Source of the DNA: Anthostomella pinea
Taxonomy: Eukaryota > Ascomycota > Sordariomycetes > Xylariales > Xylariaceae
DNA length: 64,000 nt
Reading direction: 5' to 3'
Assembly: GCA_963556695.1 (NCBI GenBank)
Contig: CAUWAG010000007.1
Location: 4,278,001-4,342,000 of the forward strand
Below are positions 10,212 through 22,445 of the stretch, piece by piece (positions within the stretch are counted from its first letter, which is position 1; each line of letters begins with the position of its first letter). A program made the translations under genes and the position numbers. The notes below the pieces were generated by a model, which saw only the letters and a program-made list of their open reading frames with translations, had not been told where the DNA came from and made no database searches.

Positions 10212-11667
10212 CTAGAGCAGACGACCATCCGATGTCGCGCCCTCGGGCTTCTTCCAGTGAACCTGGACACCACCCCAACTCTCTTCATTGTAGCCCTCCT
10301 GCACCTTCTTGCACATCTTCAAGCCCCATTCCGTCACGCCAACCATCAGAGAGCTCTCGAACATAAAGGCACAGCTGCCCTTGCCCACCAAAGTCGGTTT
10401 CAGCTCGGCGTTGCTCGCGCCCTCGAAGCTCTTCGCATCCGGTCCGTGGCCGCTCATCACGTTATGCAAGCTGGCACCGCCGGGCATGAAGCCGCCCTGT
10501 CCGCCTTTCTTGGCGTCGTACTCGCCGGCGACCAGGCCCATGAACTCGGACATGGTGTTGCGGTGGTACCACGGAGGGCGGAAGGTGTCCTCGGCGACCA
10601 GCCAGCGCGGCGGAAAGATGACAAAGTCGGCGACAGCGGTGCCTGCATGATCTGAGGGCGCCGTGAGCACGGTGAATATGGATGGGTCGGGGTGGTCGTA
10701 GGAGATGGATCCAATAGTGTTGAAGCGGCCAAGGTCATACTTGTATGGGTAGTAGTTGCCGTGCCAGGCGACAACGTCGAAGGGGGTGTGTGCCTGCTTC
10801 GTCTGGAACAGCGAGTTGTTAAACTTGACGGTGATGGTGTAAGTGCGGCGGCCCTCGGATGCTGTCGCGCCGTGGTCCTCGCTGAAGCAGGCAACGGGTG
10901 CTTGGAAATCGCGCGCATTGGCCAGACAGTTGGAGCCGATGGGACCGAGTTCTGGCAGAGCGAAGTGGCCCTGGTATAGTTCCAGGGCGTAACCGCGGAC
11001 TGGCCCTGACGGCAGAAGGACCTGGTACTTGACTCCGCGTGGTATCACGCAGATCTCCATTGGCCGGACCAGGAGCCACCCCAGCTCGGTCCGGATATCT
11101 AGAACACCATCCTGGGCTACGATCAGAAGGTCGCCGTCTGCGGAGTAGAAGGCCGAGTGCTCGTGCATGGACTTCCCCGCCGCGTATATGTACATGCCAA
11201 TACCCTGCTTGAGGGTCGGGTCGCCTGCGCCGGCCACCAGGTGTAGTCCGGAAACGAAGTCGGTCTGGTCATCGTGATCAAAGGGATCCCACCGTAGTTG
11301 ATTCGGTATGTATTCGAGCTTCGCTGGGTCAGAGGGCTTGTCTGATTTGAATGGACCGTCTGCGGCGGGAGTAAAGGGAGGGTGTGCACATGACGGGAGG
11401 ATGCGGTATAGCCATGACTGTTGGTTCTCGTGTCTCGGCGCTGTGAAGGCGGTGCCGGAGAGCTTCTCGGCGTATAGGCCGTGCGGCGGCTTCTGGGGGG
11501 AGTTCTGGGCGATGGGTAGAGCACCAGGGACTGCTTCGGTCCTGGAAGTGTGAGTGTGTGAGCAGAGCAACTAGAGTCTAGGTCAAGTGGTTTCCTTACT
11601 CTATATAGCTCCCAAAGCCATTGTGATACTTGTAGAGCTCACCGAATTCAAATGTCGTAACGGGCAT
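10212..11667 (-). CDS. hmgA: Homogentisate 1,2-dioxygenase
   Basis: Two exons, 11667-11600 and 11541-10212, joined across a 58-nt intron (GTAAGG donor, CCAG acceptor) give 465 residues. Exon 1 encodes the conserved N-terminus ([20 protein letters not shown]), and exon 2 resumes at [16 protein letters not shown]. The enzyme opens the homogentisate ring with O2 and Fe(II) to give maleylacetoacetate in tyrosine/phenylalanine catabolism, in the cytosol. The predicted iron ligands are visible in [14 protein letters not shown] (H349, E355) and MSGHGPD (H388), matching the His-Glu-His set of the human enzyme. Length agrees with the family (about 445-465). The fumarylacetoacetase gene lies on the same strand at 60 kb, not adjacent. 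Loss of this step causes pyomelanin build-up in other fungi. Confidence 0.97.
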
Positions 11668-12434
11668 AGTCACATGAATAGTTGAATACGCTCTAGACTG
11701 TGGACTCTCGGGAAGCATTCAAGGTGGACGGATACTGTCGAATACGTGCTGTTGATGGTGTCGTTTCCACAAAGCGGAAGAAGCCATGCTGGAAAGTGTA
11801 GACTGCAGCCAGATGGACAGATGGACACCGGCTATCGAAGGTAGTTGTGACTTCCAAGGTTGTGACGATCACATGGAAGTATGGAAGTTCAATTCCGCGC
11901 CTCTCTCTTTGTTTGGTAGCTGCCAGTCTCCAAGTCTTGAGCTGCGGCCCGCTGAGACCCGCGTTGGAGAACTTGGGGAAGCCGCGGGAGCAAAAGAAGG
12001 TCCGATGCTAGCCGGGAATAGCCGCTCAGAACGTTCAATCGCTCCTTGCCATGTCCCCGTAAAGTTGTAAACCACTTGGAGTCACGCAGACGAGACGTTA
12101 AGGTATTGAGTACGGGCAGTCTCCTGGAATACATTGAGTGATGTCTTTTATTAATGCAGTTTTTACCAAGTGTAGGTATTACTCGGGTATCACTGAAGGC
12201 ATGTACTGTAGGTGTCCATTCCCCTTCTAACCCCTGAGCCACTCCTTGGCCCTTCTGGTCCACTGGTGTGCCAGCCCTTCATCTGTGCGTATCTTCTCGC
12301 GATACACTGCAGTACCTGGTCAGCTAGCGCCCATTGCTTGTTCAGCGTGAAGAGTATGGCATCCACGGCTAGTAACGTTTGTAGGGTCTTTGAGATGTAC
12401 AGCCCAGTTTTTCAGGACGCTTGACATGGAGTGG
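11668..12434. other. Intergenic between hmgA and the DPP IV gene
   Basis: No supported gene. It contains the hmgA promoter side and the 3' flank of the dipeptidyl peptidase gene. Confidence 0.5.
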
Positions 12435-14759
12435 CTGATCGTGAGAACAGCCGAGAGCAAAGGAAGGACGACAAGATTATAGGGGTTGGTTGTACTTACG
12501 CAGCTCGGTCATGAACTTGTAGAGATACGTCGTAGCGCCATGATAGCTGATCGAATGATCGCTATCCGTAAACGTCCGCCACTGCATCTTGATGGGCGGG
12601 ACACCCGCGCCGACCAGCAGGTCCACCAGCGCGGCGGTGTTCTGATAGTGGACATTGTCGTCGCCCAGCCCATGCATGATGGAGAAGCCACCGACGATGT
12701 TCTTGAAGCCCTCCGGGTTGCGCACCGCCGTCTTGTTGTAGCCGTCCGGGTTCGTCTGCGACGTCTTCATGTACCGCTCTGTGTACATGCTGTCGTAGAA
12801 GCGCCAGTCGCTGACGGGCGCCACGATCAGCCCAAGCGTGAATACGCCCGAGTCCGCCTCAACCACCTTGGACGACAGGTATCCGCCGTACGACCAGCCG
12901 AAGATGCCGACCTTGCTGGTGTCGATGAATGAGTGCTGAGACGATAGTTCTTGTGCCGCCCAGATCTGGTCAGCGGCTTCAAAATCGCCTAGATGCGAAG
13001 CCACAAGCGAGCGGTAGGCTCTGCCCTGGTATCCCGAGCCTCTATTGTCCACCGTGTACGTGATGAATTCGAGCTCTGGGTCCGAGGTGATGTATGCGTT
13101 CCAGTTCGGCGTGTCGAAGGATTTCAGGACTTCTTGAGCGCCGGGGCCACCGTAGGATGTAAAGAGCACCGGGTATTTCTTGGCAGGGTCGAAGTTGGGC
13201 GGTAGGACCTCCTTGACGTTCATCGAGTACCCATCTGGGTGCTCAAGCTTGAAGTACGTGGCGTTGGGCAGATTATACTCTTGAAGCGTGTTCCATAGCT
13301 CCTCGTTCGAACTGATAGTTCTCAGAGGGGCCGCGGTGTCGTTGGCAGCGTAGAGCTCCTGGTATGGTACGTCAGGGCCTTGATAGCTGAGGATGTGATA
13401 CCCGCCGCCCGAAGAAAATGAAGCGCTCCAGTAAGCTGGAATGGTATCATCAACAAGTGCTTTAGTCTCCAAGGTGGAATACGAGACCGAATAGATGTGT
13501 CGCTCGGTGCTGTCGCCCTGAGTCGAAGTGAAGTATATCAATTCGCGCTCGGTGTCGATCTTCAAAATGCTCACTACCTCCCACTCCCCCTCGGTGAGCG
13601 CAGTCGTGCTTGAACCATCGGCAGCATACAGGTAGATATGTTGCCACCCAGACTCGTCTGAGAGATCAACATAGTAGCTGCTGCTTGACCCATTGACAGG
13701 CCCTACGAACTGAATGCCCAGATTGTTGTCAAGCCATCCATCGGTTCCATCTCGTTCACGAACAACCAAGGTGGTGACCCCATTGCCAACGTCGACGCGT
13801 ACGTGCTTCGACATATCCTGAACACGGTTGAAGGCACGGTAGATGACACTGCTGTGATCTTCTGTAACCCAAGCAATCTCACCAATGATCAAGTCATCCG
13901 ACTCAAACGCGTCCATTGGCACTGACACCTTCTCCTCGCTTTCAATCATCAGAAGGGTCATGGCCACCGTCGGATTTTTGGTGCCGACCTTGGGATATCG
14001 TAACTCGAGGTTATCGGGATAGACGGGCGCAATCTCCATGTTGTCCATGAAGTACTGCACGGTGAATGTCTCGACACCCGTCTCATTGAAGCTCAGGTAT
14101 GTGAGCACCTCACCATCTGGCGAAAACCAGATAGCGGAGCGGCTGCCGAATATCTCCTCCTCGTATACCCAGTCAGGCACACCATTGAACATGTCCAGCG
14201 ACCCGTCGTCCGTGGTCTGCGATATGGTACCGTTCTTTTTGAGGAACAAGTTGTTACCGCGCACGAACGCGATAGCATCGCCCGCGGGCGCAAACTCGGC
14301 GTACTGAATATCGCCAACCTGGTCCTCCACCAGCGGGGTCAGGTCGCCAGAATCGACATCGAGGATTGAGTAGTCTGCAAAGTACGAGTGGCGGTACTGC
14401 TTGGTGTAATTCGTAGCAAAGAGCACCTTGGATAGGTCGGAGCGGAGCCAGTACTCGACCATGCCAGAGGGGATCATGTCGGCAGACACAAAGGTTGAGT
14501 TCTCGCCCGTGATGAAGTTCTCAAGAATCAGCGCCCCATCATCGGCCGCGTAGATGTATTGACCGTCCTCGCCGCCTGACAGCCAGCTTACGGATACCGA
14601 GCTCGCGCCGAATGCTTTGCTGATCATGGTCTCGTTCCAAGTGAGGATCTTGTCGCCATTGCCGGTGGGCTGGTGCGGTTGACGCGCCGGCTCAATGGCA
14701 GTGACCGCTTGAAGTAGCGCCGCTCCAGCAAAGAGCTTGGAGGTCGTACGGAGCTTCAT
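12435..14759 (-). CDS. Secreted dipeptidyl peptidase IV (S9B)
   Basis: From ATG 14759 the open frame runs to 12477 and gives about 760 residues. I prefer this start over an upstream one because it begins a clean signal peptide (MKLRTTSKLFAGAALLQAVTA). The N-terminal half is a DPPIV_N beta-propeller with the substrate-anchoring double-Glu motif (DWVYEEEIFGSRSAIWFSPDG region). The C-terminal half is the S9 hydrolase domain with nucleophile Ser in GWSYGGY, Asp in GLGDDNVHY and His in DSDHSISYHG. The enzyme removes X-Pro/X-Ala dipeptides from extracellular peptides. Several N-glycosylation sequons are present. Near the end a GTAAGT at 12499 and CAG at 12435 could remove a 65-nt intron. The C-terminus would then be ELPTPCQAS, ending at about 12411, instead of ELRKYNQPL, ending at 12477. 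I cannot choose between these without transcripts. Confidence 0.92.
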
Positions 14760-15677
14760 GAAGGGCTTGGACTTTGACCAAGGGAATATGGCCAAGCAAT
14801 TCACGAGCGAAGTATAGCAGAGGAAGTGAAGACGACGGGCAAGGGGCCGTCGCCATCATTTATCCATCTGCTCGCATCATCGGGGAACGCGCTCGGGAAT
14901 CGCCCTACAGGGCCGAGATGCACAATTTCCAATTTGCACTCACCTCGTCGTCACCTTCCATAGGCCACCTGCCTCACGTTGTCCCTGCGCATTGAGGCCG
15001 CAAGCGGGGAAGGTCCCTTGAACATGTCTTGCCAAGTTGACATTGACGACTCAGGCTTCTTGGTTTCCTTATCGCCTTCCCACAGAGGAAGTCAGCTTCT
15101 CCCATGTCGACTTGGCGGCCCGCCGAGATTAAGATGTTGCCTTGGCATCGCGACATCGACCAGAGTACAGCGACGGGGCTTGGAAAGGTCAAAATGAATA
15201 ACTTGCCAGCGTCGTAATGCATATTCATCAGTGGAGGGTTGCTTGGTGATGGTCATGTACGAAGGTACGCCGGAAGGGGAGCAAAAGACAAAATGAAGGG
15301 AAACTGCAGGGCTGCAGCCGTTTATTTATGAGACCAAATATTCGGGCAGTGTCCCTTTCACTATCGGGGCAGCGTCTCTACTCGCGATGTAATCCAAAAC
15401 CGGGACAAAACCGGAGCAGCACAGGTGCTTACATATATAGGGGCTGCGCGAACGCCCCGGTAACGCCATATAACAACCACTTGTTTGTTTGTTTGTTTTG
15501 TATTTAACGTGGGGGATTGCTCCTCAGTAGTGCAAACCACGCCTCCCAGAGCCTCTGTATCACAGGGTTGTGGAGGTCTCAAGATAATAAGTACAGTCAG
15601 TCCCGCTCACGGGCCCATCCCCGTTGTTGCGGCGGTATGACCTTGGGTCATCCATCTGGTCCTTCAAGAACAGCTAT
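14760..15677. other. Intergenic upstream of the DPP IV gene
   Basis: No supported gene. It contains the DPP IV promoter, a (TTTG)n run near 15482-15500, and an AT-rich segment from 15300 that grades into the retrotransposon relic. Confidence 0.5.
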
Positions 15678-16735
15678 CTATCGAGGGTAGATTGATGAAA
15701 AGAATTTGCTCTTCTCCACGAATTTTATCCATTCTGTACTCCTCTCCCCTAAGTATTGTAAACAAGCTGTCCTAAGCGAGTACCTAGGCAGCAGCCGATT
15801 TTTCCCCAGCCTCTTACAAAAGAAAATGTATTGTGGTATTTTCTTCTTACAACAACTGCAGTGATCATTGGAGTCTGTATGCCCAAAGCGTTCGTGGTAT
15901 CTGGCAAAGTCGCCATGTCCAGATTTGGCCGCTAGAAGTCTGTGTAAAGTACTCCTCTTAAAAGATATAAGGTCTCTTTCAGTTATTGCATGTGAGTATA
16001 CTTCTTGATACCTAGGTTCTGATTGGTCTTTCTACCATTAATTGAACTCTTTCTTGCCCTTTTTTTTTGAGATCTCTCTTGACCCACGAGATTGTGGGAA
16101 GGTTTGTCGTGTCTTATTCTAGCATGGCACCTTCTTTTGTTAGTGTGTTGGCAGCTTTGTTACCATTAATATCTCTGTGTCCAGGAATCCATTTGATAAT
16201 TACTCCAGGAGTGTGTGCCGTGGCAAGTTCTTAGAATCGTAGAAAAATGTTCTGTGATGTCCCATTGAGCCCATCTATCACTGCTGTGTTGTCCAGGCAG
16301 ACATATAGCTATTTCCTGTGTCCAATTGCCCTGGCTGCTGCAAGCCCTTGGAGAGCGCCATGGAGTTCAGCATCTATTACTTCTGCTTGGAAAAGTCTGC
16401 CCTTTCCCCGGTATACTTCTTGTGTAGTGTTGCCTTTCCTGATGGTGTAGCCCCATCTAGTGCGGATTGTGCCTTTGTTGTCCAATTGTGATCCATCTGA
16501 GTAGATGACAAGGTCAGTGTTCATATTTCTCTCTTATAATCATTCCTTGAAGAGCTCTGTCTCTTTGTCTTTGTCCTTTCGGATTGGGGGCTTTTTCCAT
16601 GATGGCTTGGTGAGTATTGGTCTCTGGAAGTCAGGGACTAGCTGGAAGTTCCTTTGTAGCCTTGCTGGTTCCTTGCGAGCTTGTACTTGGAGCCTGCCAA
16701 CAAGTAACAACCACTTGATTACATGGCGGATTCTC
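15678..16735 (-). mobile_element. Degenerate Tad-type LINE relic (RNase H and C-terminus)
   Basis: Read on the minus strand, this holds the 3' part of a non-LTR retrotransposon polyprotein. First comes a linker (RIRHVIKW, LVGRLQVQARKEPARLQ, FQRPILTKPSW). An RNase H domain follows (DLVIYSDGSQLDNKG, with GYTIRK, then EVIDAELHGALQGL, then IIKWIPGHRDINGNKAAN). The C-terminal zinc-knuckle-like tail is also present (SGHGDFARYHERFGHTDS, then CSCCKKK). The catalytic Asp, Glu and HRD features of RNase H can still be read. Several in-frame stops (after GAMLE, in the linker, before NTDLVIYSDG) and missing 5' sequence show that it is dead. The A/T-leaning changes would fit RIP. Its 5' end near 16735 is not sharply defined and no poly-A or target-site duplication was identified. 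Confidence 0.85.
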
Positions 16736-17180
16736 TAGGCTGTCATGATGGCCTCATGCGATGTGAGGTAGGTGCAGGATGGGGTCCGAACATCTATTGT
16801 TGCGCAAAGAACCTAACTACACGTATGGATGGATCTGTCCTGTTATGTACTCTGAGGCTCTTTGTCATCTAGCTGGACCCATGCCTGTATCCTGACAGCA
16901 GCACCCCCCTCCAGCTTCTTCGTCATGAAGAAGCACAAGATGAGGCTATCTGGTCCACCTCGTCACTCGACGGCGAATAAGGGTCCTCGTCACCCAAGCC
17001 CTCGTCGTCACTCGGCTCATCCTACACGAATTAGCCAGGCATGTAGTACGATTAGTCAGGACCCTACATCTAAGGTGTCAACGCCATAGCTGACAAGCAG
17101 GGCTATCCCAAAGGCCGTTGGGTCAAACTTATTGTTGTCTAACATGGTGCGTCGATGTGCAGGACGGCCCCATTCGTCCC
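16736..17180. other. Intergenic between LINE relic and vWA gene
   Basis: No supported gene; it may still contain unrecognisable parts of the LINE relic. Confidence 0.4.
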
Positions 17181-18053
17181 TCATTCGCCGAAAGTACCTA
17201 GCTCCCCCGGCTTCTTTCCAGTCCAGGTCACCGTATCTGCAATGTCCCTCACGCCTTCATCTAGAAACAGTTGGTCATCGATATACGGAATCCTGTTGAC
17301 ACCTTTGTGGATGCTACTTTGATTTCCAACCAAGAAAAACTGTACCCCGACTTGATGAAGGGGTGCCTTGTGAATGTCAAGCCTCCTCGCGGTCTCCACC
17401 AGCGATTTGCGCGGATCATCCTCCGAGAAACCGGCCGCAATGACAATCAGATTAAGCGGTGGGAGGTTTTGCTTCCCATAATCAATGAAGACATAATTAT
17501 AGAAAGAGTTGCCCAGAATATCCCCCAAGCACGAATCCATCCAACCCTTCCCCTTGGGCTTGACGCCGCGATAGATGCCCAAGACATTATCGCGCATTTC
17601 CGGCACGCCGTTGGCGATTCCAATATTCCTGTAGCCCCTCCAGGTCGTGGGCCAGAAGCTGCGGGCGCGGGCGCGGTGGTTGAGGAACTCGATGTCGATG
17701 CCGTTCGGGTCGTATTCAGTGCAGATTGGGGCGATCTTGCTGAGGAGGGCGCCGACCTCGCCCCAGTATGGTTCCATGGAGGCGGAGTCGTCGATTAGGA
17801 ATACGGTGTTGAAGTGCTTGAGCGCGGCATATGGGTCTTTGGTTGCGATATCTCCGGGTTTCACCACGGCTCCGAGGCGCGACCGGTATGGCTGCTCTGC
17901 TTGGTCGGGCGGTCCGGCGGGAATTGTGGACGCTAAGGGGTAGGGAAGCGGATGTTTTCCCTCTGCTATACTGTCAGCTCTTATCATATCCCCTTGAAGT
18001 TCACCATGGGGGGCTCAGAACATACCGGGATGAGGATAGTGGCCTTGCACCAT
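17181..18053 (-). CDS. vWA-domain protein
   Basis: Two exons, 18053-18026 and 17962-17181, across a 63-nt intron (GTATGT donor, CTGAC branch, GCAG acceptor) give 269 residues starting MVQGHYPHPEGKHPLPYP. A single-exon reading from ATG 17987 would replace the first ten residues by sequence belonging to the intron. The core is a von Willebrand factor A domain with a MIDAS motif (TVFLIDDSASM; the DxSxS is complete). Later strands include IDIEFLNHR and NLIVIAAGFSEDD. Fungal members of this type are cytosolic proteins of unknown function, often linked to ubiquitin or protein-protein interaction roles. That role is an inference, not seen here. It lies beside a LINE relic and a broken HET gene. Confidence 0.8.
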
Positions 18054-19029
18054 ACTTGATGAGCTTGACCGCAAGTGCCTACTCAAATTGAGTTGGTTAC
18101 CGAGCTGCGATAGCTAATGAGCGCTTGTATAACAGGGCATCTAGCTTTTCAGTTTCTTTGTCATGAGTTGAAACATGTGGGGTACTTCTCTTTTTCCATG
18201 GTATAAGCCACCTGGATCATCGAGCCCCTTTCCCCTCCAACCTTGGATAATACGGCTCGTTGGTGGCTGAGGTGCTGCAGTATCATGACAAGCCATATTC
18301 TATCGTCCTATATACTCGATCCTCTAAGTAACCAGAAGGCAACCTTCCACGGCTCGCTGGCGCACATGCTACCAAACGCCTCGCCCACCGTCCTTCGCCA
18401 GCCACGCCCGTACAAATGACTTGCTGGCGAGACCGACTGTCGAACAGCATCATCTTCTGCGAACAGTACCTAGATATTCTCTGCCATTTATATTCATCCA
18501 GAATTGCTGGTTTCCTCATGTCCAATGTGACGTGGCGTAGCTGTTAAGATGACTATGGTGCGCCAATAGGTGTGATGCCTACCCGAAAGTGCCATGCTAG
18601 AGTATGCCGTCGACTACCCATCCTTCCAGTTCGTAAAAGGGCACATGGTGCCGTCTGGGTACTTTTTTGATGTCAGTTACCATATATAATCTGAGAGCAT
18701 TGAAAATCACCAAGTGTATGATACTGCCCGTGACTGGTGGCGGACTCTTGTCTCGCGCTGGGAATACTACATGAGGCTGCGGACCCATGTCAGCGATGAC
18801 GTGGAACGAACCATCAGCCCGCGCGCATATGGCCAGTGGCAGTGCTGCCGATACGCCTGATCCAGAGAGGGGTACGCCCTCCGTGTCGTCGAGAGGCCGT
18901 TCTCGTATAGCATAATACATGAGCAGCATGCCAATTATCGCCGTCTCGTCCATACTGGCACCCTTCTCCTCATAGAATCCATCGGTTGGTTAGCACAGAT
19001 GCCACCGTCGACGGCGATCCCATCCAGTC
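18054..19029. other. Intergenic, about 1 kb
   Basis: No convincing gene. An ATG-initiated 118-residue frame (18953-18597, minus) has no recognised domain and no visible intron signals, so I leave it uncalled. Confidence 0.4.
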
Positions 19030-21219
19030 ATGTTATGCAGCGTCTGCCGCGAAGGGCTGGAAGGCATACATGACCCCCAGAAGACCAGGAGGCTCGGACA
19101 AATGAGGGACTTCCCCGAGATCCTGCGGCAGCAATTACGGAAGCCGAAAATCAAGAACATCGAGAACGAAGAATTCAATGAAGCCGTAGGTGAGTTCCCG
19201 GCAGATCTTGTTGGTGTTTTCGAAACCCAGTCTTACCGATATGCAGACAAACTTGACCTCCAGGAACACGAGAAGTACGTCTTCGGCCACCACGTCGACT
19301 ATGCCTCCATGCTGCGCTCAATGCAACTGGGCTGTGTCGCGTGCACGCAGTTCAGCGTATTTAACGACGAGAACGATATCAACCCGGCGTACGAGAAGCT
19401 AGGGTACTACTCGGTATTTTGTGTGCAGCGATTATTAAAAAAATACAGTGCCGAGCTTACTATGCTCGTGTACGTGGGAGATCCCCTCGAAGAGTTTGCT
19501 CACGAGCTGGTAGCGCATGACGGTCAGTCTTCCCGGATCTTCGCGAAATGATGCTCGGGCTAATAGGCCGAGAAGAGAACGACCGTGTCAACTCTGCGAT
19601 TTCCTACTCTACAGCATCGGCAGATACATGGGCTGTAGCCCAGTCGTGGTTGAAAAGGTGCCTGGACGACCACGAGATCTGCCGGAACCAGAAACGGGAG
19701 CGCTTCATACCCGCCCGTCTTCTAGAGCTGAATATCGACGGCGACGAGAAGACGTTTAGGCTCGTCTCGCGCGCTGAAGTAGATCTGCAATCGCCGTATG
19801 TGACACTGAGCCATTGCTGGGGACCAGCGCCGCCTCACGGGAAGTTGCGGCTTACAAAACCGACGCAGGCCATACTGCGTGACAGCATGCCCGTTAATAT
19901 CCTCCCGGACCTTCCGCGACGCATTTGAGATCATCGAACGATTGGGCGTCCGCTACCTGTGGATCGACCGTCTCTGCATAGTGCAGGACTCGGCAGAGGA
20001 CTGGCGGGTCGAGGCATTGACGATGCAGACAGTCTTTCGGCACGGGTTCCTGAACATCGCTGCTCTCGGGTCCGCGGACGACGAGGGCGGCTGCTTCCAC
20101 GAGCCCAACCCGTCCCTGATCGCGCCTACAATCCTCGACCTCGGCCCTAGGGATGGCAAGCTGGCCTCGTTCTACAGACTGGATGCCGAAGATTGGGCCT
20201 GGCAGTCGGCATTCGTGGGGGAGCCGCTGCTCTCGCGTGCATGGGTCCTCCAGGAGCGGATCCTCGCGACTCGGACCCTGTACTTCGGTAGCAAGCAGGT
20301 CTTCTGGGAGTGTTACGAGTCGAACTGCTGCGAGACGATACCAAAATGGCGGCTCATGTTGCGTCACAGGTCCAGGAACCCATCTCTGCAAGAACCCGCA
20401 GGTTCAGATACGTGGAAGATACTGATCGATCCTGGGGACAGAAGCATTATTGGCGCGACGACAGGGTGGTTAGATGTAGTGGGAACGTATTGCCAATGCA
20501 GCCTGTCATCCCCGGACGACAAACTCGTTGCGTTGTCGGGTCTCGCGAAACACATGGGCGGCGTGCTCACGAGACGTGGAGCCGGCCAGTCCGTGTATCT
20601 TGCGGGCTTGTGGCAGGACACGATGCCCGAGAGCTTGCTCTGGAAGCCCAAGGCGCGAGCTCATAGGCCGCCATCATACCGCGCGCCATCCTGGTCATGG
20701 GCAGCACTTGACGGTGATCTCAACTTTGTGCAGTATCCAGTGTGCAAATGGCATGTGAATTTGGTTAACGCCATGACCACGCCACGAGCGATCGACCCGG
20801 CAGGCGAGCTGACGGGTGGTACAATCTGGCTCAGGGGCCCGCTGGTGCAGGTAAGGGGCCTGCGACGTATCAATACGGATGCATCTGAACGTGAGGCCTA
20901 CAATATCAGCTCGTTTCACCATATAGGCAACGGGGCGCTCATTGATGGGCTTGGAGATCGCGGTGCGTACTTGCAGTTCGACACCGGGGAGGATTTCCCG
21001 GATCAATTGACACTCCTCGCGTTCAACTCGACGCCTCACAAGACACACTCCTATGTCATTACTAAAGGGCTGGCTCTGGTATTTGCCGATGAGACGCGAA
21101 GTTGTTACCGACGCGTTGGCTACATTTGGCTCAAAACCATAGTGGATTTTACGGTCGGCGATGACGCCCAGTCGATGCCAATAGGGCCGCTACCTATGAA
21201 TGATGTCGAGATCGTCTGA
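19030..21219 (+). pseudogene. HET-domain (heterokaryon incompatibility) gene with a frameshift
   Basis: The reading starts at ATG 19030 (MLCSVCREGLEGI, a common HET N-terminus). Two introns are likely: 19190-19246 (GTGAGT...GCAG, 57 nt, also open if retained) and 19523-19566 (GTCAGT...TAG, 44 nt). The HET core follows: YVTLSHCWGP, then YLWIDRLCIVQDSAEDW, then GFLNIAALGSADDEGGCF, then LLSRAWVLQERILATRTLYFG and APSWSWAALDG. Between VNILP and RTFRDAFEI (about 19903-19908) the frame changes with no room for an intron, so the product is broken right inside the domain. The rest is open to the stop at 21219. HET proteins trigger cell death on contact with non-self, and such genes are often inactivated. 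A sequencing error is the alternative. Confidence 0.82.
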
Positions 21220-21657
21220 GGAAACCTGTGAATATAACGACTTTCACCTCGAGTCACGCCTGTAGTCGGTCACTGAATCTAGTACTCGCACCATGACTGT
21301 GGTCCCGTACGTCGACTGCCGATTCCGAGAGCCAGTATGAGGCTGCGAGTTGGAGCCGCGTCCTGGAGACTAGGAAACTCGAAGTTAGGATCACAGCAAT
21401 ATCGCAGCTTAGCGTCTCACGATTGTCAGGATCGTGACGACCTACTACTACAAGAGGTAGTGTCGCCTTCACATGGGATCTCTACTTGCATGTGGCAATA
21501 CAGATCAGGGAAATAAATCCGAGCAAAATAAGCCAGCTAGTGAACTATCTGCCACAGCATCCCACACGCCGCTCGAAAGGATTGTACCGATGGCAAGGAC
21601 TGAAACTTCTCTGGGGAGTGCTTGACAGAAAACAGACCCGACAGCAGGAGTAAGCAG
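21220..21657. other. Intergenic between HET and DUF6699 genes
   Basis: Convergent 3' ends of the two neighbours; no other feature seen. Confidence 0.5.
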
Positions 21658-22445
21658 CTACTCGGCGTTCTTTTCCTTCTTCTTCTTCTTGCCGCCGGAG
21701 TTGGAGACACCAGGCGTCGATGACAGATGGATGTAGAGCTGCTGCCAATCGTCTTGCTTTTCCTTTTGCTTTTCCGGCGTCTCAGCGTACTCCTCGTGGT
21801 CGGGGACCCACTCGAAGCCCTTCAGGTATGGTTCGCCGAGCTCGTCGTCTGTCTGGAGGAGGCTGTTAGTCGATTGACAAGGTAGTTGAAGCCTTTGCCC
21901 GGCGCATGGCACAATTGTTCATTGGAGGAGCCAGCACTCACCCTCTTCTTGTACTGTCTGTGGATGGCAGTCAACGCATCCTTGATGGTGACGCCTGTTC
22001 TGTTCCGCGCGGTCACCACGACACCATGTTTGAAGTGTAGTTCAATAGCTCTGACCAGGGGTGTGACCAATGGCTTGTCCAAGATGTCCCTGTCCTCTAC
22101 TGACGTAGCAGAGGTATTGATCTTCCTATATGGTTACCGTGTCAGTCGATGCGGTGCATGGCTATACCATCAGATGGAAGCTGGCCGCCTACCATCCCGT
22201 CTGTTGTGTTTCCTTGGCTACTGCAAGCGGGGTTTTGGTTTCCCCTGTGAATGGAATGCGTGGTCAGTTCAGTCCGAACGTATGCTGTAGTTCGCTGTGG
22301 TTGGGACTGAATACGCACACATGTCCTTCACGCTGGCAACTCCTGCCACGTGAGAGCTGGCTCTCCTATGGCCAGCCTTCTCCTTGACGGGAGATTCGGG
22401 AAGACCCTCGACGGCAGAGTCGACTTTGGTAAGTGGTTCCGACAT
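21658..22445 (-). CDS. DUF6699-domain protein
   Basis: Four exons (22445-22319, 22244-22193, 22125-21942, 21852-21658) give 185 residues. The introns have a GTGCGT, a GTAGGC and a GTGAGT donor, and the last shows a CTAAC branch point. The protein starts MSEPLTKVDSAVEGLPESP. The domain is recognisable in TGWKINTS, DKPLVTPLVRAIELHFKHG, TIKDALTAIHRQYKKR, DDELGEPYLKGFEWVPD and LYIHLSSTPGVSNSGG. It ends in a Lys-rich tail (GGKKKKKEKNAE). This matches a common fungal family of unknown biochemical function (DUF6699), small and probably cytosolic or nuclear. Only the two terminal exons are obvious as open frames; the first two exons come from splice signals and phase agreement. Confidence 0.85.

Noticed and set aside
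12477..14804. Longer start for DPP IV at 14804
   Set aside because: The extra 15 residues precede a textbook signal peptide and would bury it; ATG 14759 is preferred.
18597..18953. 118-residue minus-strand frame between vWA and HET genes
   Set aside because: Starts with ATG but has no recognised motif and no supporting splice signals; left uncalled.
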